A stretch of 8,093 nucleotides of DNA, from assembly GCA_019136035.1 (NCBI GenBank), contig JAGVUW010000432.1, positions 1 to 8,093 on the forward strand. Reading direction: 5' to 3'. The DNA is from Verrucomicrobiota bacterium (GTDB taxonomy: Bacteria > Verrucomicrobiota > Lentisphaeria > Oligosphaerales > JAFGRS01). Positions 1 to 7,318 of this stretch are shown one piece after another (position 1 is the stretch's first letter; each line of letters starts with the position of its first letter). The notes below the pieces were generated by a model, which was not told where the DNA came from, searched no databases, and saw nothing but the letters and a program-made list of their open reading frames with translations. The position numbers were made by a program, and so were the translations under genes.

Positions 1-1
1 C

Positions 2-2377
2 CCTGCCATGGCCCTCACCCGCCGCCTCGCCGAGCTGCCGCCCGGCCACGTCGGGCCGGTCGAGTTCATCTTCCTGGCCGACCTGGCCGTGGGGACCTAC
101 CCGCTCACGGTCACGGCCGTCACCGAGGGCCGCGAACTCGCCCGCTTCAGCCGCCGCGTCGAGGTCACCCCCGCCCCCGAGCCCGCCGAGAACCTCCAGA
201 TCCTCGCCGCGGGCCGCAATGCCGACCGCGCCTATGGCTTCACCGCCGCCGGCGGCGATCTCCTCGAGGCCATGCGCCAGGGCCTGGCCTGGGCGCCCCG
301 CCACCGCTACCTCGGATACCCGCGACGGCGCCTCGGCGAGGACCGCGTCATGACCCTCAGCGGCCAGCCCGGCATGACCCGCCTGACCAGCCCGGCCATG
401 GTCGAGCAGGCACGCCGCGAGAGCGAACGGTGGGCCATGCGACTCGCCGGCGTCCCGGCCCTGCGGGCCGTGACCCTCAACAGCGAGGCACAATGGATCC
501 ATGACCACGACTTCACCCCCGCGACCGTCACCTGGGTCCGCCAGACCTTCCACCTCGACCTCGATGCCTGGCGTCACCCCCCCGACGGCGACCCGATGGC
601 ACACCAGCTCCCCCTCGGACGCCTCCGGCCAAGCATCGCCGGCATCGACCTCCCGGCCGACCGCATCGTCGACCCGCGCACGCCCCTCTACGCCTACCAC
701 CGCTGGTTCCACGGCCCCGTCGGACCCACCGAGTCCTGGCTCAACCAGGTCCTCAGCGACGCCCTGCGCTCGCGACGCCCCGACGTCCTCACCATCCAGG
801 ACGCCGTCCTGCGGCGGCCGGCCGTGCGCGCCTTCGAGCGCCTGAGCGTCGCCCAGGAGGGCTTCTCCTGCGCCGAGCCCCTCGGCGGCGTGATGGTCCA
901 GGAGAGCCTGAACGCGGCGGTACGCCGGACCGGCCTGCGGCCCGCGGGTCTGCCGCGGCTCATCCTCCCGGCCGGCACCGCCGCGCCGTTCAACGCCATG
1001 GCCACCGCCGACCTCTTCCGCGAGGCCGCCTGGCTCTGCGTCCTGCAGCCGATACGCCTGCTGGCCTGCCGCGATACGGATGCCCTCTTCATGGACCCGG
1101 CCGAGACGCGCTGGCGCAGCGCCGGACCCGCCGATCTGGAGAGGCTCTTCGGTACGCCGGCGCCGACCTGGGCCGAAGCCCAGCGCGTCCTCGAGGCCAG
1201 CCCGGAGATGGCGCGGAGCCTCCTGGCGCGCTCCGACGACCTCCTGGCCGCCGTCCGGCAGGTCCTCAGCGCCGAGATCGCCCCGCTGGGCGCCCTCGTG
1301 CCCTCCTGGCGCAACCGCCCGCGCCGACTCGCCATCGTGCGGTCGTTCGCCAGCCAGCTCTTCAGCGAAGAGCCGTGGCCGGCGACGACCTGGCTCGAGG
1401 GCAACCTCGTGCACTGCGGGGTGCCCTTCGATATCGTCTGGGACGAGGACCTCGACGCCGATCCCGGAGCCCTGGCCGGCTACCGCCTCGTGGCGGTCTC
1501 GGGAGCGTCCTGCCTGACCCGGCCCATGGCCGAGGCCCTGACGCGCTTCCAGAGCGCCGGCGGCGTGGTGGTGACCGACGCCGAGACCCGCGTGGACCTC
1601 CCCGGCGCCATCCTCGTACAGGCCGGCGACCCGGCCGCACCGACGACGCTGCCCTACCGCCCGGCTGGCGCCGCGGAACCGCCACAGCCCCCCCTCGACG
1701 GCCTCGCCCTGGCCGGCCCGGCTGACCCCGAGGTCATGAGCCTCGTCGAACGCTGCCTCGATCCCGAGGCGCGCGCCCTGTCGCCGTTCACCTGGCTGAA
1801 CCTCCTCGAGGCCGAGGGCGCCTGCTACCTCGGGATCGTCAACGACCTGCGCGTGCATGGGCCGCTCTATGGGCACTTCGACCGGGTCCGCGAGACCGGC
1901 GGCGCGCAGACCGCGCGGGTGGCCATCCAGCCCCACCTGGGCGCCGTCGCCTACGACCTGGTCCGCCACGAGGCCGTGCCGCTGCGACGCTCGGGGGCCC
2001 TCCTCATGGCCGACCTCGCCCTGGGTCCGGGTGAAGGCCGTGCGCTGGTGCTGCTGCCGGCGGCGATTGCCCGCCTCGATCTCCAGGCCGGCCTCCAGGC
2101 CGCCGAGTGGGGCGACCACCGCGGCCGCCAGATCGCCCTGCGCGCCGGCCTCTTCGATGCCGAGGGGCGCATCGTCCCGGGGGTCGTCCCGGCCACCGTC
2201 ACCCTCATCCACCCGGATGGCTCGCGCAACGACCTCTCGCACCACGGCGCCTTCCGCCGCGGCCTGCTGGAGACGGCCCTGCCGATCCCCGTCAACGCCC
2301 CGCCGGGTCCCTGGCGCGTGCGCGTGAGGGAGCACGCCGGCGGCCGCCTGGCCGAGGCCGCGGTCAGCGTGCGCTGA
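2..2377 (+). CDS. Large glycosidase-like multidomain protein, 5' end cut by window edge
   Basis: The frame is open from base 2. The first ATG (base 8) has no ribosome binding site and opens inside a beta-sandwich (strands around PVEFIFLAD and YPLTVTAV, residues 18-38 from that ATG), so the real start is probably upstream. Residues about 62-395 look like a diverged TIM barrel. TLNSEAQW (N158, E160) resembles the Asn-Glu end of strand 4 in clan GH-A enzymes such as GH42, and E160 would be the candidate acid/base. Residues about 438-530 (RRLAIVRS, then GYRLVAVSGASCLT and SAGGVVVTDAE) resemble the GATase-like trimerisation domain of GH42 beta-galactosidases. Residues about 605-690 and 690-789 look like two further beta domains, the last ending in an Ig/macroglobulin-like strand pattern (VPATVTLIHPDGS, GPWRVRVREH). 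A sugar-cleaving role is inference: I see no clear nucleophile, substrate or carbohydrate-gene neighbour. It may be a catalytically inactive paralogue. It converges with sppA across a 90-bp gap. That it is a coding region is nearly certain; its function is weak. Confidence 0.7.
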   Translation, partial: PAMALTRRLAELPPGHVGPVEFIFLADLAVGTYPLTVTAVTEGRELARFSRRVEVTPAPEPAENLQILAAGRNADRAYGFTAAGGDLLEAMRQGLAWAPRHRYLGYPRRRLGEDRVMTLSGQPGMTRLTSPAMVEQARRESERWAMRLAGVPALRAVTLNSEAQWIHDHDFTPATVTWVRQTFHLDLDAWRHPPDGDPMAHQLPLGRLRPSIAGIDLPADRIVDPRTPLYAYHRWFHGPVGPTESWLNQVLSDALRSRRPDVLTIQDAVLRRPAVRAFERLSVAQEGFSCAEPLGGVMVQESLNAAVRRTGLRPAGLPRLILPAGTAAPFNAMATADLFREAAWLCVLQPIRLLACRDTDALFMDPAETRWRSAGPADLERLFGTPAPTWAEAQRVLEASPEMARSLLARSDDLLAAVRQVLSAEIAPLGALVPSWRNRPRRLAIVRSFASQLFSEEPWPATTWLEGNLVHCGVPFDIVWDEDLDADPGALAGYRLVAVSGASCLTRPMAEALTRFQSAGGVVVTDAETRVDLPGAILVQAGDPAAPTTLPYRPAGAAEPPQPPLDGLALAGPADPEVMSLVERCLDPEARALSPFTWLNLLEAEGACYLGIVNDLRVHGPLYGHFDRVRETGGAQTARVAIQPHLGAVAYDLVRHEAVPLRRSGALLMADLALGPGEGRALVLLPAAIARLDLQAGLQAAEWGDHRGRQIALRAGLFDAEGRIVPGVVPATVTLIHPDGSRNDLSHHGAFRRGLLETALPIPVNAPPGPWRVRVREHAGGRLAEAAVSVR

Positions 2378-2446
2378 GGACGACGCGACGACGCCGAAAG
2401 GAGGGCCGCGAGTCGCCTGCGGTGCGGCCAGGCGCGGGCCTTGTGG

Positions 2447-2466
2447 ACCGGCAGAGCCCCGCCGGT
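2447..2466. terminator. Weak hairpin in the convergent gap, possible terminator
   Basis: ACCGGC (2447-2452) pairs with GCCGGT (2461-2466) around an 8-base loop, directly beside the sppA stop codon. A second hairpin lies nearby: GGCCGC at 2404-2409 with GCGGCC at 2424-2429. Neither has a T-run, so intrinsic termination is only a guess from the position between two converging genes. The rest of 2378-2467 shows nothing recognisable. Confidence 0.25.
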
Positions 2467-2467
2467 A

Positions 2468-3709
2468 TCACGGCAGGGCGCTGGGCATGAGGAAGTAGAG
2501 CCGTCCGGGCTGTACCGCGGCCATCTCCGCGGGCAGCAGGCTGCGCAGACCGGCCGAGCGCTGTGACTGCATGCCCATAAGCAGGTCGGTGAAGCGCATC
2601 GGGCGACGGTAACGGACCACCTTGACCATCGGCTCGCCGGCCAGCTCGCGGGCCTTGTCGACGGCGTCGTCGAAGTACCCGATCTGGTCGACCAGGCCCA
2701 GCTCCAGGGCCTCGGCGCCGCTGACGATGCGGCCATCGCCGAACTGCGAGTTCATGACATCCTCGGCGGTGTCGTAGCGCGTGCGGCCATTGGCGACGAC
2801 GGCCGCGAACTCGCGGTAGGTCTCGTCGACCAGCCTCTGGACGTAGGCGCGCTCCATGTCGGTGCGCTCGCGCGAGCCGCGCAGCATGTCCTTCATCGGG
2901 CCGGATTTGTAGACCTCGGCTTCGAGACCGATCTTCGAGAAGAGGTTGGTGTAGTTGGTGGTGCCGATGATCACGCCGATGCTGCCGGTGATGGTCAGTC
3001 GGTTGGCCACAATCCAGTCGCTGGCGGCCGCCACGAAGTACCCGCCGCTGGCCGCGACGCTGCGCATGCAGGTGACCACCGGAATGCCGTCACGGCTGCA
3101 CAGGTCGACCTCGCGGTGGATCTCGTCGCTGGCCGTCACCTCGCCGCCAGGGGTGTCCATGTCCAGGACAACCGCCTTGACAAAGGGGTCCTGACGGGCC
3201 GTCTCGAGTTCATACGCAATCCGACGACTGCCCGCCGAGTCGAAGGCGCCCTCGGAAAGGATGATGCCCTTGACATCGATCACCACCACCTTGGACTTGG
3301 TGTCCAGCTCACCGCCGCGGATGACGTGCTCGACGATACGGCGCTCCGGATCCTTGCCGCCATAGACGCCCGACATCAGCGTGCCGCTGCTCTCGGCAGC
3401 AACGCCCATCACGACCAGACCGCCGAAGAGCCCCACCAGGATGACCACCAGAAGCACCGCAACCAGACAGCCCAGACGACGCTTCGACCGCCGTGGCGCT
3501 GCCGGCGGCTCAGGCGGACGCATGGCCGCCGCGGCAACACGCGGCGGCAGGGGCGGCGGCACCGGCGGAGGCGCGGCAGCAGCAGGCGCAGGCGCGGCAA
3601 CAGGCGCAGGCGCGGCAGCAGCAGCAGGCGCAGGCGCGGCAACAGGCGCAGGCGCGGCAGGAACAGCGGCAGCGATGCCGGCGCTCGGCTCGGAAGTGCT
3701 TTGATCCAT
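2468..3709 (-). CDS. sppA: Signal peptide peptidase SppA (S49 family) with Ala/Pro-rich N-terminal extension
   Basis: This 413-aa inner-membrane serine protease is expected to degrade signal peptides left in the membrane after secretion. Residues 1-77 are a low-complexity Ala/Pro/Val cytoplasmic tail ending in the basic RRSKRR. A single transmembrane helix follows (about 80-104), then the periplasmic protease domain (about 138-355). The family motif DTPGGEVTASDEI (185-197) is present. Ser221 in SVAASGGYF is the nucleophile. Lys273 in SGPMKDM lies 52 residues later, the same spacing as the Ser147/Lys199 dyad of Bacillus subtilis SppA. ITGSIGVI (240-247) is also typical. This is the short, single-domain form rather than the double-domain E. 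coli enzyme (about 618 aa). The long Pro/Ala tail and the last 55 residues are additions to the core. The ATG has a GAGGG about 10 bases upstream. It is divergent from the ydbH operon and convergent with the glycosidase-like gene. Family and active site are clear; its exact substrates are not. Confidence 0.93.
   Translation of the reverse strand: MDQSTSEPSAGIAAAVPAAPAPVAAPAPAAAAAPAPVAAPAPAAAAPPPVPPPLPPRVAAAAMRPPEPPAAPRRSKRRLGCLVAVLLVVILVGLFGGLVVMGVAAESSGTLMSGVYGGKDPERRIVEHVIRGGELDTKSKVVVIDVKGIILSEGAFDSAGSRRIAYELETARQDPFVKAVVLDMDTPGGEVTASDEIHREVDLCSRDGIPVVTCMRSVAASGGYFVAAASDWIVANRLTITGSIGVIIGTTNYTNLFSKIGLEAEVYKSGPMKDMLRGSRERTDMERAYVQRLVDETYREFAAVVANGRTRYDTAEDVMNSQFGDGRIVSGAEALELGLVDQIGYFDDAVDKARELAGEPMVKVVRYRRPMRFTDLLMGMQSQRSAGLRSLLPAEMAAVQPGRLYFLMPSALP
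3576..3660. repeat. Perfect 2 x 42-bp tandem repeat inside sppA
   Basis: Bases 3576-3617 are repeated exactly as 3618-3659, and the identity runs one further base. Each 42-bp unit contains two near-identical 18-bp subunits (CAGGCGCAGGCGCGGCAA or -CAG, for example 3583-3600 and 3601-3618). On the minus strand it encodes a 14-residue period, PAPVAAPAPAAAAA, within about residues 17-45 of SppA. The period is a multiple of three, so unit gain or loss keeps the reading frame. The lack of any silent differences points to recent expansion or ongoing slippage. Confidence 0.9.
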
Positions 3710-3799
3710 GGGAGAAGGGCCCTCAGAACATCATGGCCAGGAACACCGCCCAGGGACGGCGCTGGACGCCGCCCTCTGGCAACGCCCGCCGAACGCACT

Positions 3800-3828
3800 A
3801 GTATAATCCCCGACGACTGTTTTTCACG
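3800..3828 (-). promoter_or_regulatory. Possible sigma70-type promoter for sppA
   Basis: On the minus strand TATACT (3805-3800) is a good -10 hexamer in an otherwise GC-rich region. The -35 match 17 bases upstream is poor (CGTGAA at 3828-3823). The predicted start would give a leader of roughly 85 bases before the sppA ATG. The same patch reads TATAAT on the plus strand (3802-3807), but no gene follows closely there and no -35 is visible, so I favour the minus direction. Confidence 0.3.
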
Positions 3829-3964
3829 ACGGCGGCGGTCGCCGGCAGGGGCGTCTGAGGGTCCGGCTCTGGCACCCCCTTCAGCGGAGCCACCGGCGTG
3901 GGGCGCCGGATATAGCAGACCGTAACATCTATTGCGGCGCCACCCCGCGGCCCGCCGATCTGGC

Positions 3965-4043
3965 GCCCTGAAAGGGCATCATTCGTCAGCCCAGGGCAAC
4001 GCCCTGGGAAATCGGACATGACGCCTTGCAGGCTGAAAGTCTG
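3965..4043. repeat. Composite palindromic REP-like intergenic element
   Basis: Three hairpins are clustered in 79 bases. GCCC-tgaaa-GGGC lies at 3965-3977. A perfect 8-bp stem CCCAGGGC-aac-GCCCTGGG lies at 3990-4008. CAGGC-tgaaa-GTCTG, with one G-T pair, lies at 4029-4043. The outer two share the same TGAAA loop. I recognise the central palindrome plus its 'CTGAAAGGGC' flank as a type of repeat scattered between genes in planctomycete and related genomes, where it is often mis-annotated as small proteins; this is recollection, not a search. It resembles REP/BIME elements mobilised by REP-associated tyrosine transposases (RAYTs), but no transposase is present in the window. The hairpin at 3893-3909 may belong to a larger copy of the element. 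Confidence 0.6.
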
Positions 4044-4166
4044 CGACAAGACCGTGCGCGTCACACCGCCATGCTTCATACGAGGGTGGCCGGGCGAGCG
4101 CTGACGCGATCGTCGATGCGCCCTGGATAGCCGGCGCGTTGTGGTCCTGTCGAGTCATCGATCGTC

Positions 4167-4172
4167 AAGGAG
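4167..4172 (+). promoter_or_regulatory. Ribosome binding site of ydbH
   Basis: AAGGAG lies 6 bases before the GTG at 4179. This decides the GTG start, since the next in-frame ATG is codon 27, inside the transmembrane helix. Confidence 0.8.
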
Positions 4173-4178
4173 TCGAGC

Positions 4179-7100
4179 GTGAGTGATACTGCCCGATGCG
4201 CCCCGGCACCGGCCTGGCGTCGCTGGGCCTGGCGTCTCCTCGTGGCCGCCGTCGTCATGGCCCTGGCCGCGCTTCTGGCGGTCCTGGCGGTTCTGCCGCG
4301 TCTGGCCGAGCGCGTGATCGCGCGCGCCCTGCAGCGCCGCGGCCTCGAGGGCGTCGCGGTGGCGGTGCAGGGCCTGTCCTGGGACCGCGCCGTCCTCGGC
4401 CCGATCCATCTTCGCGACGACGCCGGCGCGGCGCGCGTGGACGCGGTCGTGCTGCGCTTCAGCCCGCGGCGGCTCTGGCGCGGCCAGCTCGACGAGGTCG
4501 TCGTCAGCGGCCTGCACCTGGTGCTGCGCCAACGCGCCGCCGGCTGGGCCGTCGACGGCCTCGAGGCCCTGGCGCCCCTGCGTGCCCCGTCCGACGCACC
4601 GGACGGCGCCGGCCGCCCCGCCGGTGGCCCCGGCGCCATGGCGCCGGCCCTGCGCCTGCGCTCGTCGCAGGTCGAGGTCGTCGCCGGCCCCGGCAGCCTC
4701 CGTATCCCGATCGAGGCCAGCCTGGCACTCCCCGCCAGCGGCGAGGCCCTGGCGCAGGGCCGGCTCTGGGTGGCCGGGACCACCCTCGACTGGACCGCCG
4801 CGGTCGACCCCGCCACCGGCTCGGGACGGGCCCGCGCCAATGTCGCGCCGGGCGCCCTCACCGCCTGGCTGCTCGAGGCGGCCAAGGTCGGCATCGAGAT
4901 CCCCAGCGGCGTCACCGACCCGTGGCGCCTCGGGAAGGCCTCCGCCGAGGTGAGCCTGCGCCTGCAGGCGTGGTCCCCCGCGCAGATTGAGGGCCAGGTC
5001 CTGCTGGAGCCCCTCGAGGCCCGGCACGGCGCCCTCGCCGTGCGCCTCTACGACCTCCGCCTCGGCCTGCGCGCCGGTGCCGGCCTCGCCGACCTCGCCG
5101 TCACCCTGAGCGGCATGGCACAGCCGACCGGCCTGCCCCAGGTCACCACCGAACCGTTGCCCTTCCAGGGGTCCTGGGACGGCACCCGCGCCGAGCTGTC
5201 GCTCAGCGACCTGCGCGGCCGGGCCGCCGGCGTTGCCCTGCGCGGGCGGGCCCACGTCAGCGCCCGGGGCCTCGACGACCCGGCCACCGCGGCGCTCCGG
5301 GGCGAGATCCGGCTCGACGAGGTCGTCCTGCCCGGCACCGCGGCCCTCCAGGGCGACCTGACCCTGGAGGGCACCCCGCAAGACCTGCGTCTCGATGGCG
5401 CCCTGGCGCCGATCGGCACGGCCCCGGAGGGCGCCCTGCGTCTCCTCGTCGTCGACGCGGCCCTGCGCACCACGCCCGACGTGGCGGCGCGGCTCCTGCT
5501 CAGTGCCAGCCTCGACCCGGCGGCCCTGGCCGCCGCCGTGGGGGCGCCCGGTGCGCTCACCGGCGAGGCCCTCACGGTGGAGCTGTCCACCAGCCTGAGC
5601 CGTCCGGCGTCCGGTGCCTGGCAGGCCCAGACCCGGGTCGAGGTCGCCGCAGACGCCCTGGCCGCCGCCGTGGGGGCGACCGGTGTGCTCACCGGCGAGG
5701 CCCTCACCATGGAGCTTTCCACCAGCCTGAGCCGCCCGCCGTCGGGCGCCTGGCAGGCCCAGACCCGGGTCGAGGTCACCGCGAACGCCCTGGCCTGGGC
5801 CGGCGCCGACGGCCTGCGTCTGCAGGGCCAGGCGGGCTTCCAGGCCGAGGTCGGCGTCGCTCCCGAGGGCATCGAGGCCGCCGGCGCGGCCCGCCTGCCG
5901 GGCCTCGCCGGCGAGATCGCGGGCGTGGCCTTCAGCGCCGATGCGGTCACCGCCGTTCTGGACCACGCCGACTGGCGCGGCCCGGTCGCGCTCTCGGGCC
6001 GCGTGCTGCCGGCCTGGCCGGCCCTGCGTGACGGCCTCCTCGTCCGCGGCCACCTGCACGCCGCCGGGGTCGCCCTGCGGGCGCCGGGCGCCGTCAGCGC
6101 TGAGGGCATCGCCATGGATCTGCCGTGGTCGTGGAGCCGCGGTGGCGGCCTGACGCCGCCGCCGGGGTCGGCTGCGGGAAGCCTGCGCGGCGGCGCCTTC
6201 GCGGTGCAGTCGGTGCGCGGCGAGGGCTTCGCGGGCGAGGTCTTCCTCGAGGGGGAACGCCTGCGGCTGTCGGGCGAGGTCCGCGCGGCCGCCCCGGCGG
6301 TGACGGTCGCCGTCGAGCCGATCCTCGAGTGGACGCACGGCCTGACGCTGACGGCGCGTTTCAGCGTGCCGGCCTTCCCCGTCGCGTCCGCCGACACCTG
6401 GTACCACCTCCCCGACCTGCCGGCCGACCTCCGCCTCGCCGGCCGGCTCTCGGCTGAGGGCACCGTCCTCTACGACGGCCGCACCCTGCGGCTGCCCTGC
6501 CGGCTGCGCCTGACCGAGGGCAGCGTCGACTGGCCTGAGCAGAGCCTCCTCGTCCATGGCCTCGCCGCCGACCTTGAGTGGCGCGACCTCGTCGCCCTGC
6601 AAACAGCGCCATTCCAGGAGGTGACCTTCGCCTCCGCCAAGGTCCACGATATCCCCATCGACGGCGGCCGCATTCTCGCCCAGCTCGACGGCCCGCAGGC
6701 CCTGATCCTCGAACGCTGCGAGCTGAACTGGTGCAAGGGCCGCGTCCATACCCAGGCCCTCCGCATCGACCCGAGCGCACCCGAACTCGACCTGGTCCTC
6801 TTCGCCGACAGCGTCGACATGATCTCCGCGCTCAGCCTGATCAAGGGCTTCAAGGGCACCGGCCACGGCCTGCTCTTCGGGAAACTCCCCCTCGCCTACC
6901 GCAACGGCCGCCTGAGCTACTCGCGCGGCTACCTCTACAGCGTCCCCGGCCAGAGCGGCCGGCTGGCCCTGGAGTCGGCCGGGCTCCTCACCGCAGCCCT
7001 GCCACCCAACCACCCGAACTGGCCCGAGCTGCGCCGCGCTGAACAAGCCCTCGAGGACTTCCGCCTCGATGTCTTCCGCCTCGACTTCACCGGACGCCAG

Positions 7101-7235
7101 ACCGGCGAGCCCGGCGCCCGCATCCTCCTGGTCGGCGAGGGCACCGCCGAGAAGGTCCCGGTCCGTCTCAACCTCAATGTGAACGGCCCCATCGAGGAGG
7201 CGATCACCATGGGCCTGCGCCTGGGCGGGCTCTGA
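4179..7235 (+). CDS. ydbH: YdbH family intermembrane lipid-transport protein (AsmA-like)
   Basis: This 1018-aa protein is predicted to be anchored in the inner membrane and to span the periplasm as a long beta-sheet groove carrying phospholipid towards the outer membrane, as its E. coli namesake does with YnbE. It has a basic N terminus (RRWAWR), one transmembrane helix (about 19-39), then an almost entirely beta-strand periplasmic region. An AsmA-type N-terminal pattern is visible (VLRFSPRRLWRGQLDEVVVS, 91-110). The diagnostic part is the C terminus: GHGLLFGKLPLAYRNG (895-910) followed by GYLYSVPGQSGRLAL (917-931), matching the conserved YdbH C-terminal domain, formerly labelled dicarboxylate transport (PF11739). 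The E. coli protein is about 880 aa, so this one is longer; part of the excess is a tandem duplication at residues 449-536. The start is GTG, set by AAGGAG 6 bases upstream. It is followed by ynbE after 83 bp and then ydbL, the conserved gene order, which strongly supports the call. Lipid transport here is inferred by homology. Confidence 0.9.
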   Translation: MSDTARCAPAPAWRRWAWRLLVAAVVMALAALLAVLAVLPRLAERVIARALQRRGLEGVAVAVQGLSWDRAVLGPIHLRDDAGAARVDAVVLRFSPRRLWRGQLDEVVVSGLHLVLRQRAAGWAVDGLEALAPLRAPSDAPDGAGRPAGGPGAMAPALRLRSSQVEVVAGPGSLRIPIEASLALPASGEALAQGRLWVAGTTLDWTAAVDPATGSGRARANVAPGALTAWLLEAAKVGIEIPSGVTDPWRLGKASAEVSLRLQAWSPAQIEGQVLLEPLEARHGALAVRLYDLRLGLRAGAGLADLAVTLSGMAQPTGLPQVTTEPLPFQGSWDGTRAELSLSDLRGRAAGVALRGRAHVSARGLDDPATAALRGEIRLDEVVLPGTAALQGDLTLEGTPQDLRLDGALAPIGTAPEGALRLLVVDAALRTTPDVAARLLLSASLDPAALAAAVGAPGALTGEALTVELSTSLSRPASGAWQAQTRVEVAADALAAAVGATGVLTGEALTMELSTSLSRPPSGAWQAQTRVEVTANALAWAGADGLRLQGQAGFQAEVGVAPEGIEAAGAARLPGLAGEIAGVAFSADAVTAVLDHADWRGPVALSGRVLPAWPALRDGLLVRGHLHAAGVALRAPGAVSAEGIAMDLPWSWSRGGGLTPPPGSAAGSLRGGAFAVQSVRGEGFAGEVFLEGERLRLSGEVRAAAPAVTVAVEPILEWTHGLTLTARFSVPAFPVASADTWYHLPDLPADLRLAGRLSAEGTVLYDGRTLRLPCRLRLTEGSVDWPEQSLLVHGLAADLEWRDLVALQTAPFQEVTFASAKVHDIPIDGGRILAQLDGPQALILERCELNWCKGRVHTQALRIDPSAPELDLVLFADSVDMISALSLIKGFKGTGHGLLFGKLPLAYRNGRLSYSRGYLYSVPGQSGRLALESAGLLTAALPPNHPNWPELRRAEQALEDFRLDVFRLDFTGRQTGEPGARILLVGEGTAEKVPVRLNLNVNGPIEEAITMGLRLGGL
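5523..5786 (+). repeat. 132-bp in-frame tandem duplication inside ydbH
   Basis: Bases 5523-5654 recur at 5655-5786 with 12 mismatches by hand count (about 91% identical). Each copy encodes 44 residues starting ALAAAVGA and containing GEALTVELSTSLSRP or GEALTMELSTSLSRP and SGAWQAQTRVEV. Six of the 44 residues differ. GCCCTGGCC recurs once more at 5787, at the same 132-base phase. The segment reads as beta strands, so the duplication would lengthen the lipid groove by a few strands. Confidence 0.93.
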
Positions 7236-7305
7236 GGCGGTGAATAAGCAGCCGTGTCGGGACGTTATAGTCCAGCAAGGAATGCGCTCGGGTGGCTGCC
7301 ATGTT

Positions 7306-7311
7306 AAGGAA
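7306..7311 (+). promoter_or_regulatory. Ribosome binding site of ynbE
   Basis: AAGGAA at 7306-7311 lies 7 bases before the ATG at 7319. It favours that start over the in-frame GTG at 7292 and ATG at 7301, which have no good site and would put extra charged residues ahead of the signal peptide. Confidence 0.7.
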
Positions 7312-7318
7312 GACTGCC

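Larger units (their letters stand above)
3710..4178. other. Divergent intergenic region between sppA and ydbH
   Basis: This 469-bp stretch separates two head-to-head genes and is less GC-rich than its surroundings. From the sppA side it holds an imperfect hairpin at 3750-3779 in the presumed sppA leader, an AT-rich patch with TATAAT-like sequence (3800-3825), a perfect 6-bp hairpin CCGGCG/CGCCGG (3893-3909), a palindromic repeat cluster (3965-4043), and the ydbH ribosome binding site (4167-4172). I could not find a convincing promoter for ydbH in 4044-4166. A 93-codon open frame on the minus strand (3798-4079) runs through the palindromes and is judged not to be a gene. Confidence 0.6.

Noticed and set aside
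1951..2736. A 261-codon minus-strand frame spanning the 2378-2467 gap
   Set aside because: It overlaps the ends of two well-supported genes and has Arg/Ser/Pro-rich composition typical of shadow frames.
3576..3660. Short regular repeats considered as a CRISPR-like array
   Set aside because: The units are contiguous with no spacers and keep a coding frame within sppA, so this is a coding tandem repeat.
3750..3779. An 11-bp interrupted hairpin in the presumed sppA leader, considered as a riboswitch
   Set aside because: A single imperfect stem with a bulge is common in GC-rich DNA, and on the sppA-sense strand one G-T pair becomes an A-C mismatch. No known riboswitch core is visible.
3116..3925. 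Plus-strand open frames of about 80-270 codons opposite sppA
   Set aside because: They are antisense shadows of a gene with an intact catalytic dyad. The Arg-rich and Gly/Ala-rich translations come from the 42-bp repeat read on the other strand.
3798..4079. A 93-codon minus-strand open frame between sppA and ydbH
   Set aside because: It runs through the palindromic element and its translation (FPGRCPGLTNDALSGR) is just the hairpin sequence read as protein, a pattern I recognise from spurious annotations of such repeats. No ribosome binding site is apparent.
7266..7271. TATAGT upstream of ynbE as a promoter
   Set aside because: There is no recognisable -35 at the right distance and co-transcription with ydbH over an 83-bp gap is a simpler explanation. 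It is noted under ynbE but not listed as a feature.
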